Below are positions 1 to 6,163 of a stretch of DNA of 13,591 nt, piece by piece. Numbering within the stretch: position 1 is the stretch's first letter; every line of letters begins with the position of its first letter. Source of the DNA: an uncultured Collinsella sp. (GTDB lineage Bacteria; Actinomycetota; Coriobacteriia; Coriobacteriales; Coriobacteriaceae); the NCBI GenBank assembly GCA_902479095.1, contig CABSNL010000055.1:1-13591 (forward strand). The letters are read 5' to 3'. Below the pieces are notes generated by a model, which was not told where the DNA came from, did no database searches, and worked only from the letters and a program-made list of their open reading frames with translations. The position numbers were made by a program, and so were the translations under genes.

Positions 1-93
1 CATCTTCTTGCCGGTCTCGTAGAGCGCCTTGCCGTCCTCGAGATAGCCCTCCTGGTCGAAATGCATGATCTCGATCTTCTCGGTTTCCTTCAT
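1..93 (-). CDS. N-terminal fragment, possible second SIS-type sugar isomerase
   Basis: Only the first 31 codons lie in the window; the gene continues past position 1. The protein begins MKETEKIEIMHFDQEGYLED. An AGGAGA ribosome binding site lies about 5 nt before the ATG at 93, so the start is well supported. It follows the SIS gene by 60 nt on the same strand with no terminator between them, so the two are probably co-transcribed. Short N-termini of this kind occur in sugar isomerase (SIS) proteins of the fructoselysine/glucoselysine deglycase type. Such enzymes are often encoded as adjacent pairs next to GntR regulators. The visible fragment contains no diagnostic motif, so the function is inferred from context only. 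Confidence 0.55.
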   Translation of the reverse strand, partial: MKETEKIEIMHFDQEGYLEDGKALYETGKKM

Positions 94-153
94 TTGTCTC
101 TCCTTTCTGGGGTTGTTTCCACATCCCCCATGCCAACGGGCATCAAAACCCGC

Positions 154-1269
154 TTACATTCCGTAACACTCGGCCGCTTTGGCCTTAAGCGCATTGACTG
201 ACTCTTCGTAGCCCTCTGCCTTGACCTCCATTTGCTTGGAGACGGCATCAAGATACGGGTGCACGTCCCATGACTTCAGACGCTCGGCTATCATGGCCGC
301 AATCGTCTGGAAGAACACAAGATTGGGAATTGCGCTGAGCAGCGGAGCCACCTGAGGCACCGCAACCTCGTGAGCCCTACCCTTGGGATGGGCCGTGAGC
401 AGCACCGTTTTTGTCGTAACGTTCGATAGCGCATCAGCGATATTCGCAAGACGCTCCGACCCCTGCGGATCGTCGACGATAAACACCAGATAGCCCGGAA
501 CGATCTGCATCTCGGGACCGTGGACGAACTCCTCGCCTTCGTGATGCATGGCAGGAATCTTGATGGTCTCGCTCAGCTTGAGGGCCGCCTCTTCGGCAAC
601 GCCATAGTTGGGGCCGTTGCCGACGACCATGGCGGGCGTGTGCTCAGAAAGCTCGAGCATGTGGTCTTGGACATATGCCTCGGCGGTCTTGCACATCACG
701 GCATTGGCATGGATAGCCTCGCGCAGGTCGTCAAGACGCTGGGCAACGCCCTTGGCGTCAATCGTTCCGCGCGCCTGACCGCCGTAAATGCCAAAGAGCA
801 CCAGGTACTCAACGAGCACCTCGACGCCCAGAGTCACAAAGTCCACCGACTCGACGCCCACACCGTAGTCAAGAACGATGTCAGCGTGTTCCTTGATGGG
901 TGCCTCGACGTTTGCCGTGAGCGTAACTGCAGCCATATCGTGTGCGCGCATGTAATCGAGCGCCGCAATCGTATTGGTCGAATAGCCACTCTGCGAAACG
1001 GCAATGTTGAGCACATGCTGCGGATAGGTGTGTTCAAAATCGACGAAGGCCTCGGGCGTCACAACGGACACCTGCATTTGCAGGGCATCTTGCAGGTAAT
1101 CGCGGGCGCAATCGGCGGCATGGCGCGACGAACCCGAAGCAACGATGCGCAGCGCGTCAAAAGAACCGGACTGGAAAATATCAACGAGCTGCGCTACCAG
1201 CTCAGACGAACGCTCGAGGTTCTCCCCCATACGCACATGGGCAAGCTGAACGTAATCGAGCATCTTCAT
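154..1269 (-). CDS. Double-SIS-domain sugar-phosphate isomerase/deglycase
   Basis: This 371-residue protein has two sugar isomerase (SIS) folds, as in the isomerase half of GlmS and in the FrlB/Gfr deglycases. The first domain shows VASGSSRHAA and SQSGYSTNT, the serine-rich loops that hold a sugar phosphate. The second shows VGNGPNYGVAEEAALKLSE followed by EGEEFVHGP, the region that carries catalytic Glu and His residues in the family. There is no glutaminase domain, so it is not GlmS itself. The reading frame stays open to 1308, but the ATG at 1269 is preceded by GAGGTGAG at normal spacing and gives the natural N-terminus MKMLDYVQLA. It lies downstream of two GntR/UTRA regulators, which typically sense phosphorylated sugars. 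A cytosolic enzyme acting on an amino-sugar phosphate or a glycated amino-acid phosphate is likely. The exact substrate is not visible in the sequence. Confidence 0.85.
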   Translation of the reverse strand: MKMLDYVQLAHVRMGENLERSSELVAQLVDIFQSGSFDALRIVASGSSRHAADCARDYLQDALQMQVSVVTPEAFVDFEHTYPQHVLNIAVSQSGYSTNTIAALDYMRAHDMAAVTLTANVEAPIKEHADIVLDYGVGVESVDFVTLGVEVLVEYLVLFGIYGGQARGTIDAKGVAQRLDDLREAIHANAVMCKTAEAYVQDHMLELSEHTPAMVVGNGPNYGVAEEAALKLSETIKIPAMHHEGEEFVHGPEMQIVPGYLVFIVDDPQGSERLANIADALSNVTTKTVLLTAHPKGRAHEVAVPQVAPLLSAIPNLVFFQTIAAMIAERLKSWDVHPYLDAVSKQMEVKAEGYEESVNALKAKAAECYGM

Positions 1270-1294
1270 CGTCTCACCTCGTAACAAATCATTA

Positions 1295-1339
1295 GTATTT
1301 GATACCAATCACAGTTACAGGTTACGGCTTTTTGATACC
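1295..1339. promoter_or_regulatory. Candidate operator: GTATTTGATAC plus repeated TTTGATACC
   Basis: Just upstream of the SIS gene, 1295-1305 reads GTATTTGATAC, an inverted repeat of GTAT/ATAC around three bases. The 9-mer TTTGATACC at 1298-1306 recurs at 1331-1339, 33 bp later, which is about three helical turns. GntR/HutC-type regulators bind short GT...AC palindromes, and two such regulators are encoded immediately upstream. Repression by one of them is inferred. Confidence 0.4.
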
Positions 1340-1396
1340 TCTTTGTCGATTAATTTATCCCCATCGGCGAACGGTCGATTTTGAGCCCTGTAAGGT

Positions 1397-1406
1397 TGTA
1401 TATACA
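1397..1406. promoter_or_regulatory. Candidate GntR operator, palindrome TGTATATACA
   Basis: A perfect 10-bp palindrome TGTATATACA lies between the end of the downstream GntR gene and the SIS gene, about 130 bp before the SIS start. It has the GTATATAC core common to HutC-subfamily operators. It is also AT-rich enough to be part of a promoter -10 region, so the call is tentative. Confidence 0.35.
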
Positions 1407-1462
1407 GCTGACCCAACGATCAAAACTGGTTAGTTTCCCAGCCGTTATTCACAGAATACCAG

Positions 1463-2176
1463 CTAGTACGTATAGGTGTAGCCGCCCGTATCGCCACGAT
1501 TGAAGGACTTTACATACTCGATAGCCTGACCGCTCGCGTCATAGCTCACGCATTCCAAAAGCAAAACAAGATCGCCCTGTTCCAGTCCAAGGAGGCCGGC
1601 ATCTCGTGCGCCCAGCGCTTCGATATCGAGCTTTTCCTGTGCCATGACTGGCTTTCGGCCCAGCATCTCATAGGTCTCGTACAAACTGAAGACCGACACG
1701 TCAATATCTTCGATGGTTGGGAACAGCAGGCAGGGAATCAGCGCCGTCTCAATCGATACGGGGCTACCGTTTATGCAGTTCAGGCGTCGAACGGAATAGA
1801 GCAGGTCGTCCTCGGCGATGCCAAACAGGTCGGCGTAATATGGCCCCGCATAACGCTTGGAACGCGCGAGAATACGGACGGACGGCTCGCCGCCCGAAGC
1901 ACGGACCGATTCACGGAAACCGACCGTGCGTTCAAAAAAAGCAGGTACTTTCTGCGCCACAAAGGCACCTTTTCCCCGAACACGGCGAATCTGCCCGCGC
2001 CGAACCAGCTCATCGACAGCGCTTCGGATGGTCAAGCGTGTCGTACCAAATTCCTCGGCAAGGTCTTTTTCGGACGGAATCATGGAACCCGTGGGATATA
2101 TACCGCGCTCGATACGTTCCTCGATGCGGCGTCGAATGCGCATATAAACCGGGGTGGCATCTACTGTTTCAGCCAT
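1463..2176 (-). CDS. GntR/HutC-family transcriptional regulator (UTRA domain), copy 1
   Basis: This is a 237-residue DNA-binding regulator. The winged helix-turn-helix is at about residues 8-75, with PSEKDLAEEFGTTRLTIRSA followed by a wing of the form RRVRGKGAFV. The UTRA ligand-binding domain, at about residues 95-232, normally binds a sugar phosphate or related small metabolite. A GGTGA ribosome binding site precedes the ATG at 2176. The start overlaps the last 16 bases of the upstream GntR gene in another frame, so the two are probably translationally coupled. The SIS enzyme gene lies 193 bp downstream and is the natural regulatory target. Length and architecture are normal for the family. 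The effector is unknown. Confidence 0.92.
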   Translation of the reverse strand: MAETVDATPVYMRIRRRIEERIERGIYPTGSMIPSEKDLAEEFGTTRLTIRSAVDELVRRGQIRRVRGKGAFVAQKVPAFFERTVGFRESVRASGGEPSVRILARSKRYAGPYYADLFGIAEDDLLYSVRRLNCINGSPVSIETALIPCLLFPTIEDIDVSVFSLYETYEMLGRKPVMAQEKLDIEALGARDAGLLGLEQGDLVLLLECVSYDASGQAIEYVKSFNRGDTGGYTYTY

Positions 2177-2928
2177 TGTTCACCTGCCACGCTCCTCATG
2201 CCGTTCTCTTCGCCGTTATCGGCAAAGCGGAACTTTGTGGGCAAAATCACCGATTTGCAATGCTCCACAAAACGCATGTCCTTATCAAATTCGATCGAGC
2301 TCTCATAGAACACCGGCGCTCCCTCTTCTTGCTGGAGCAGCTCGGCCTCTTCGACGTTCAAACGCGAGATGGAGATATGCTCACGTCCATGCTCAACACG
2401 CACGCCACCTTCTTTGAGCAAGACATCGTAAAGGCTCTCGCACTCAAAATCGTGCTCGGGAAGCGATGGGCACAGGGACAGGTTAACGTGAGCCGTCTCG
2501 ATTGACGCCGGCTCGCCCTCAATAAGTCGAACGCGCTGCATGCGGAGCAAAGGGGCGCCTACAGCCACCCCAAGCTTGTCGGCAAGCGTCTTATCCGCCT
2601 CGATGGTCCCGGTGGAAACCAGACGAGAAGAGGGGTGCAGGCCGGCAGTCCGCACAGCATCGGAGAAGTTATATGTTTCCTGAAAGATGTTCAGCGGCTT
2701 GGGAGGACACACATACGTGCCCGATCTGCGACGGCTCTCAAGCGTTCCACACGAGATGAGCCGCGTGATACCGGCACGCAACGCCGTACGCGAAACGCCA
2801 ATCTCTTCGCACAGCACGCGCTCGGCCGGCAGGCGATCGCCGCCGGCAAGCTGATGGTGCTGGATATACCAAAGAATTCCCTCAACAGCACGCTCTTTGG
2901 GGGGAATTGCATAAGATTCGCCTGCCAT
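2161..2928 (-). CDS. GntR/HutC-family transcriptional regulator (UTRA domain), copy 2
   Basis: This is a second, clearly diverged GntR-type regulator of 255 residues. The N-terminal winged helix contains LPAERVLCEEIGVSRTALRA and a wing RRRSGTYV. The C-terminal UTRA domain includes the LLRMQRVRLIEGEPASIET strand region typical of this sensor fold. AGGAG precedes the ATG at 2928 by about 8 nt. Its stop codon lies inside the first codons of the following GntR gene. The two proteins share family and layout but differ through most of their length, so this is an old paralogous pair or two independent regulators rather than a recent duplication. It lies 38 bp after the small unknown gene and may share its transcript. 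Confidence 0.92.
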   Translation of the reverse strand: MAGESYAIPPKERAVEGILWYIQHHQLAGGDRLPAERVLCEEIGVSRTALRAGITRLISCGTLESRRRSGTYVCPPKPLNIFQETYNFSDAVRTAGLHPSSRLVSTGTIEADKTLADKLGVAVGAPLLRMQRVRLIEGEPASIETAHVNLSLCPSLPEHDFECESLYDVLLKEGGVRVEHGREHISISRLNVEEAELLQQEEGAPVFYESSIEFDKDMRFVEHCKSVILPTKFRFADNGEENGMRSVAGEQWLKQ

Positions 2929-2966
2929 TGCACAGACTCCTCATTCAGAAACGTATGCCGCCAAAA

Positions 2967-3455
2967 TTAGGCCAGCCCTCCCATGGCATCAAATTCGGCC
3001 TTGATCTTCTCGGCGACATTCCGATACGACTTATATAGACTTGAATCGCGTTTGACTTCGTCGGTCATAACGGGAATCTCTAATTTGGAAACCTCGTCTT
3101 TTCCCGTCTGAACCGCCACAACAACGCCCATACCAAGACACATATTACGCTTGGCAGCGTTTATTTTCGCCGCCTTGGCAGGATTTGCCAGGATACGCTG
3201 GGCAAATTCCTGTTTAGAGACCGCTTCTTCGGCCTCCGGATCGCCCGCCTCGGCCACTTCGCACTGCAACACGTCCGCATAGTCAAAAATCTTCGGCTCG
3301 CCGCCGCGCTGATGTACGGCCCACTTGCGATGCGTGGCATCCTGATAGATAGCCGGCAAAAACGTAAACCGCGGCGGGTCCAAAATCGTATCCGTGATGG
3401 TAAACACATCGGGATCAAAGGCATCCTGCGGGTTTTTCTTCTTGAACAGCCCCAT
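2967..3455 (-). CDS. Small soluble protein of unknown function
   Basis: I do not recognise this 162-residue protein with certainty. The frame is open to 3488, but the ATG at 3455 has GGAGG five bases upstream and gives the N-terminus MGLFKKKNPQDAF, so that start is preferred. There is no signal peptide or membrane segment. The N-terminus is lysine-rich. The middle is a run of predicted beta strands (TFLPAIYQD, KWAVHQRG, KIFDYADVLQCEV) and the C-terminus is helical (YKSYRNVAEKIKAEFDAM). The phrase around FDYADVLQCEV and the final helix resemble small bacterial PH-like/DUF4428-associated proteins, but only weakly. It precedes the GntR pair by 38 bp on the same strand. A link to their pathway is not shown. 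Confidence 0.75.
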   Translation of the reverse strand: MGLFKKKNPQDAFDPDVFTITDTILDPPRFTFLPAIYQDATHRKWAVHQRGGEPKIFDYADVLQCEVAEAGDPEAEEAVSKQEFAQRILANPAKAAKINAAKRNMCLGMGVVVAVQTGKDEVSKLEIPVMTDEVKRDSSLYKSYRNVAEKIKAEFDAMGGLA

Positions 3456-3492
3456 ATCAGCCTCCCGTACTAGTATTAAACAATTCAAGCTG

Positions 3493-3498
3493 AATATA
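3493..3498 (-). promoter_or_regulatory. Candidate -10 box for the small unknown gene
   Basis: On the minus strand TATATT lies about 38 bp before the ATG at 3455, in a locally AT-rich patch of an otherwise GC-rich gap. No convincing -35 was found. Confidence 0.3.
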
Positions 3499-3576
3499 GC
3501 ACCAATTTCAAGCCGCCGCCTTACCCTATCGGTGCGCGGCGTCTATGGCTCGCCCAGCGGAAGAGTTCACGGACGA

Positions 3577-3649
3577 GGGCCGGGGTGCCTGCCTTGTTTT
3601 GAGAAGCGGGCTCAGCGAACTTCTCAAAACAAGGCAGGCACCCCGGCCC
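3577..3649. repeat. Perfect 30-bp inverted repeat (long hairpin)
   Basis: Arms at 3577-3606 and 3620-3649 are perfectly complementary over 30 bp, with a 13-base loop. The arms contain TGCCTGCCTTGTTTTGAGAA. The element lies 54 bp past the LacI-family stop codon and upstream of the small unknown gene; both genes read on the minus strand. There is no T-run after either arm, so it is not a classical intrinsic terminator, though it could still stop or stabilise the lacI-type transcript. It is better described as an extragenic palindrome, possibly one copy of a genome-wide family. Confidence 0.85.
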
Positions 3650-3703
3650 CGCCGGCAAATAGCGGACACTCCGCATGCAATCTATGCAAACAAACAGGTA
3701 CGC

Positions 3704-4732
3704 TTAGCTACATTCGGTAAGCTCGAGAACGCTGTCCTTAACGATAAGCGCCGGCTCCAGAACGACCTCTTCGGCACGCCTACCGCCCCTACCGGCAAGG
3801 CGCTTGGACATGCAGCCAAAAGCATGCTCCGCGAGGACACCCGGATCCTGTTCGATCGCGGTCAGCGCCGGCTCAAAGAGAACGTCAGCCGCCGAGTTGT
3901 CATAGCTCACCACCGAAATATCGCCCGGAATGCTCTTCCCCATCTCGTGCAAGCGCTTGAGCAAACCGAGGGCAATGTTGTCCGAGCTTGCGAACACGGC
4001 GGTGGCGTCGGTTGCGAGCACCGTCTCCGAAGCCTCGTATGCACTCGGAATGTAGTATTCGCTCTCAAACTCCAAACGCGCGTCGATAGGCAGGCCAACC
4101 TCGCGCAATGCGCGCTCATAGCCGGCAAGTCGCTTGCGACCCGTGTTGGAACGACGCGCGTTAACCAAGCAGGCAATGCGACGGTGACCCTGCTCGATCA
4201 GATAGCGGGTAGCCATGTAGCCACCCATCTCGTGGTCGAACATCACCTTGTCGCACTCGAGCCCCTCAATGGCACGGTCAACCATTACCGCCGGGATGGG
4301 CAGATGGCTGACTTCTTCGCGCAGGGCGCGGTCGTCGGAGAACTCGTCACCCACCACCAGAAAGACGCCATCGACGCCGCGCGTCACCAGCTGGCGCAGC
4401 AGCTCAAGATCGTCATCGGCGCTTCCGCCCGAGCTGGTAATAAAGAGCGCGTAGCCGTCCTCGCGGCAGCGCTTTTCCAAGCTGCCGGCGAGCGAGGCAA
4501 AAAAGCGACTCTCGATATTGGGAACGATAAGGCCCAGCGTACGCGACTCGCGCATGACCAGGCTACGAGCAATCTGGTTAGGAACATAGTGGTTGCGCGC
4601 CGCGACCTCCTTGATGAGCTTGCGGTTTTCTTCCGAGATGCGACAGGGCCGATTATTGAGAACAAGCGAGACCGACGAGGGGGAAAGCCCCACCTCCTGG
4701 GCGATCTGCTTGAGGGTGACTTTGTTGGCCAT
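3704..4732 (-). CDS. LacI-family transcriptional regulator
   Basis: This 342-residue regulator has the LacI helix-turn-helix at the very N-terminus (TLKQIAQEVGLSPSSVSLVL, about residues 6-25), the hinge-helix region YVPNQIARSL, then a periplasmic-binding-protein-like sensor domain. The sensor starts at TLGLIVPNIESRFFA, and the conserved later motif FASSDNIALGLL is present. The frame stays open to 4804, but the extra 24 residues are not LacI-like, and the ATG at 4732 has GGAAGGAG at proper spacing and gives MANKVTLKQI. It is divergent from murB, with 240 bp between the two starts. No sugar gene is adjacent on its own strand, so the regulon is unknown. The malQ/glgP/ABC-ATPase genes in the window are plausible but unproven targets. 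Ribose- or maltose-type effectors cannot be told apart from sequence alone. Confidence 0.93.
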   Translation of the reverse strand: MANKVTLKQIAQEVGLSPSSVSLVLNNRPCRISEENRKLIKEVAARNHYVPNQIARSLVMRESRTLGLIVPNIESRFFASLAGSLEKRCREDGYALFITSSGGSADDDLELLRQLVTRGVDGVFLVVGDEFSDDRALREEVSHLPIPAVMVDRAIEGLECDKVMFDHEMGGYMATRYLIEQGHRRIACLVNARRSNTGRKRLAGYERALREVGLPIDARLEFESEYYIPSAYEASETVLATDATAVFASSDNIALGLLKRLHEMGKSIPGDISVVSYDNSAADVLFEPALTAIEQDPGVLAEHAFGCMSKRLAGRGGRRAEEVVLEPALIVKDSVLELTECS

Positions 4733-4767
4733 CTCGCTCCTTCCGGGTTTACGCGCAATCTCTTGAA

Positions 4768-4773
4768 AGTATA
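4768..4773 (-). promoter_or_regulatory. Candidate -10 box (TATACT) for the LacI-family gene
   Basis: On the minus strand TATACT lies about 35 bp before the start at 4732. A clear -35 at 16-18 bp is not visible. Just upstream, 4798-4808 reads TAAACACTTTA, an imperfect LacI-like palindrome that could serve autoregulation. Confidence 0.35.
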
Positions 4774-4841
4774 GCGACTGCCCCTCTACCTCGGTGATAA
4801 ACACTTTACCAATCCGGTAGACGGCTGTTTTATCGCCGCGA

Positions 4842-4907
4842 TTGGTGCAAAGTAACCTGGCCCCTTTGCACCATGTGATGCATTGGAGTCAGGTTACTTT
4901 GCACCAA
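4842..4907. repeat. Three-armed extragenic palindrome
   Basis: TTGGTGCAAAGTAACCTG at 4842-4859 is perfectly complementary to 4890-4907 (18 bp, 30-base loop). The loop carries a third copy of the core CTTTGCACC at 4864-4872, besides the one in the right arm at 4897-4905. The left arm (4844-4852) can therefore pair with either copy, giving a short 9-bp hairpin or the long one. The element lies between the divergent LacI-family gene and murB, and its right arm falls where the murB -35 region would be. Confidence 0.8.
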
Positions 4908-4923
4908 ATCCATCCGGGTGGGG

Positions 4924-4929
4924 TATATT
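4924..4929 (+). promoter_or_regulatory. Candidate murB -10 box (TATATT)
   Basis: TATATT lies 43 bp before the murB ATG at 4973. The only -35-like match is TTGCAC at 4899-4904, in the right arm of the palindrome and 19 bp away, which is longer than ideal. Confidence 0.4.
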
Positions 4930-4972
4930 GCATTCGATCGATGAAAACGACCACCATAAGGCGGATATTCGT

Positions 4973-5935
4973 ATGCACGAGAATGACTTTTTTAACGAGG
5001 ACCTGCTCTGCGCGCTCGCCGGTGTTGCCGGCGAGGACAACGTGTTGATGAGCGAACCCATGCGCGAGCACACCACGTTTAAGATCGGCGGCCCGGCCGA
5101 CGTCTTCGTCACGCCCGATACCGAGCAGGGCCTCGTCGCCACGCTCGATACCTGTTATCGCTGCGATCTGCCCCTCACCATCGTGGGCAACGGCTCCGAC
5201 CTACTCGTCGGCGACAAGGGCATCCGCGGCGTCGTCGTGGCGCTGGGCGAGGGACTCTCCGACATTACGGTCGACGGTACGCACGTCACGGCGGCAGCCG
5301 GTGCCCTGCTTTCCGATGTCGCCGCGGCAGCGGCCGAGGCCGGTCTCACCGGCATGGAGCCCATCTCGGGCATCCCCGGATCGGTCGGCGGCGCCTGCTA
5401 CATGAACGCCGGCGCCTACGGTTCCTGCATGGCCGATGTGCTGGGGTCTGTGCGCGTCTACAAGCCCGCCCGCATGCTCGACGACGGCACCCGCGGCAGC
5501 GGCAGCATCATCGAGTTCGATGTTGACGAGCTTAACCTGGGTTATCGCAAGAGCCGCATCGCCGACGACGGCTTTATCGTGCTTTCGGCCACTTTCAATC
5601 TCGCCCCGGGCAACGCCGCGATGATCAAGACCGACATGGACGACTACCGCCAGCGCCGCGAGGACAAGCAGCCGCTCGACATGCCGAGCGCCGGCTCCAC
5701 CTTCAAGCGCCCCGAGGGCTACTTTGCCGGCAAGCTCATCATGGACGCCGGCCTGCGCGGCCATGCTGTCGGCGGCGCGCAGGTGAGTGAGAAGCACTGC
5801 GGCTTTATCGTCAACGCCGACCATGCCACCGCCGCCGATGTCGACGAACTCATCCGCCACATCCAGGCAACCGTCAAAGACCAATTCAACGTAGACCTAG
5901 AACCCGAAGTCCACCGAGTCGGCGAATTTTTATAA
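4973..5935 (+). CDS. murB: UDP-N-acetylenolpyruvoylglucosamine reductase MurB
   Basis: MurB is the cytosolic FAD enzyme that reduces UDP-GlcNAc-enolpyruvate with NADPH to UDP-MurNAc, the second committed step of peptidoglycan precursor synthesis. The 320-residue protein shows the FAD-binding motifs TIVGNGSDLLVGDKGIRG (about 69-86) and SGIPGSVGGACYMNAGAYG (about 132-150). YRKSR follows at about 191-195, then PSAGSTFKRP with the proton-donating Ser near 242 and the C-terminal catalytic Glu in EPEV near 312. Size and motif order fit the shorter type II MurB. The frame opens at 4883, but the ATG at 4973 with AAGGCGG 8 nt upstream gives the expected N-terminus. The stop codon overlaps the start of the A-run of the following terminator hairpin. 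Confidence 0.97.
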   Translation: MHENDFFNEDLLCALAGVAGEDNVLMSEPMREHTTFKIGGPADVFVTPDTEQGLVATLDTCYRCDLPLTIVGNGSDLLVGDKGIRGVVVALGEGLSDITVDGTHVTAAAGALLSDVAAAAAEAGLTGMEPISGIPGSVGGACYMNAGAYGSCMADVLGSVRVYKPARMLDDGTRGSGSIIEFDVDELNLGYRKSRIADDGFIVLSATFNLAPGNAAMIKTDMDDYRQRREDKQPLDMPSAGSTFKRPEGYFAGKLIMDAGLRGHAVGGAQVSEKHCGFIVNADHATAADVDELIRHIQATVKDQFNVDLEPEVHRVGEFL

Positions 5936-5960
5936 AAAAGAAGGCCCCGGAAGGGGCCTT
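5934..5960 (-). terminator. Terminator between convergent murB and peptidase genes
   Basis: AAGGCCCC at 5941-5948, a GGAA loop and GGGGCCTT at 5953-5960 form a perfect 8-bp stem. Six A residues at 5934-5939 become the T-run on the minus strand, so it ends minus-strand transcription coming from the peptidase gene most efficiently. It can also fold at the end of the murB transcript, followed by the weaker ATATTTATT, so it may work in both directions. Confidence 0.85.
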
Positions 5961-6013
5961 CGCCATATTTATTCAGATAACCCAGTCCGGCGTGTGACGT
6001 ATTGGACCCGAGA

Positions 6014-6144
6014 GGTCCGTGGCTGCCCGAAAGGCATTAGGTTGATCGCGAGTTCCGCACGAGCCGGAGAGCACTTAATGTGCTCTCCGTGCGAGCAGGA
6101 CTGTCCGAGCAGGCAACCTAATGCCTTTCGGGCAGCCACGGACC
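6014..6144. repeat. 131-bp element with perfect 31-bp inverted ends
   Basis: Positions 6014-6044 and 6114-6144 are perfect inverted repeats of 31 bp; the arms include GGTCCGTGGCTGCCCGAAAG. The interior holds its own hairpin: CGGAGAGCAC at 6065-6074, loop TTAAT, GTGCTCTCCG at 6080-6089, extended by a few pairs past a bulge. It also holds a direct repeat of CGAGCAGG at 6092-6099 and 6106-6113. The element lies 19 bp past the stop of the minus-strand peptidase gene. No coding frame or flanking target-site duplication is evident. Confidence 0.85.
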
Positions 6145-6163
6145 AACTTACTTCAAACCACCG

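Noticed and set aside
137..152. Possible terminator between the SIS gene and the edge gene
   Set aside because: The stem is only four pairs with no T-run, so read-through to the next gene is more likely.
520..1284. Open frame of 254 codons opposite the SIS gene
   Set aside because: It is antisense to a well-supported enzyme and has no domain or convincing ribosome binding site.
3545..4774. Open frame of 409 codons opposite the LacI-family gene
   Set aside because: It runs through the 30-bp hairpin and antisense to a clear LacI protein, with no family motifs; it is a shadow frame.
6014..6144. Complete insertion sequence
   Set aside because: It is too short to encode a transposase and shows no target-site duplication; it is kept only as a repeat element.
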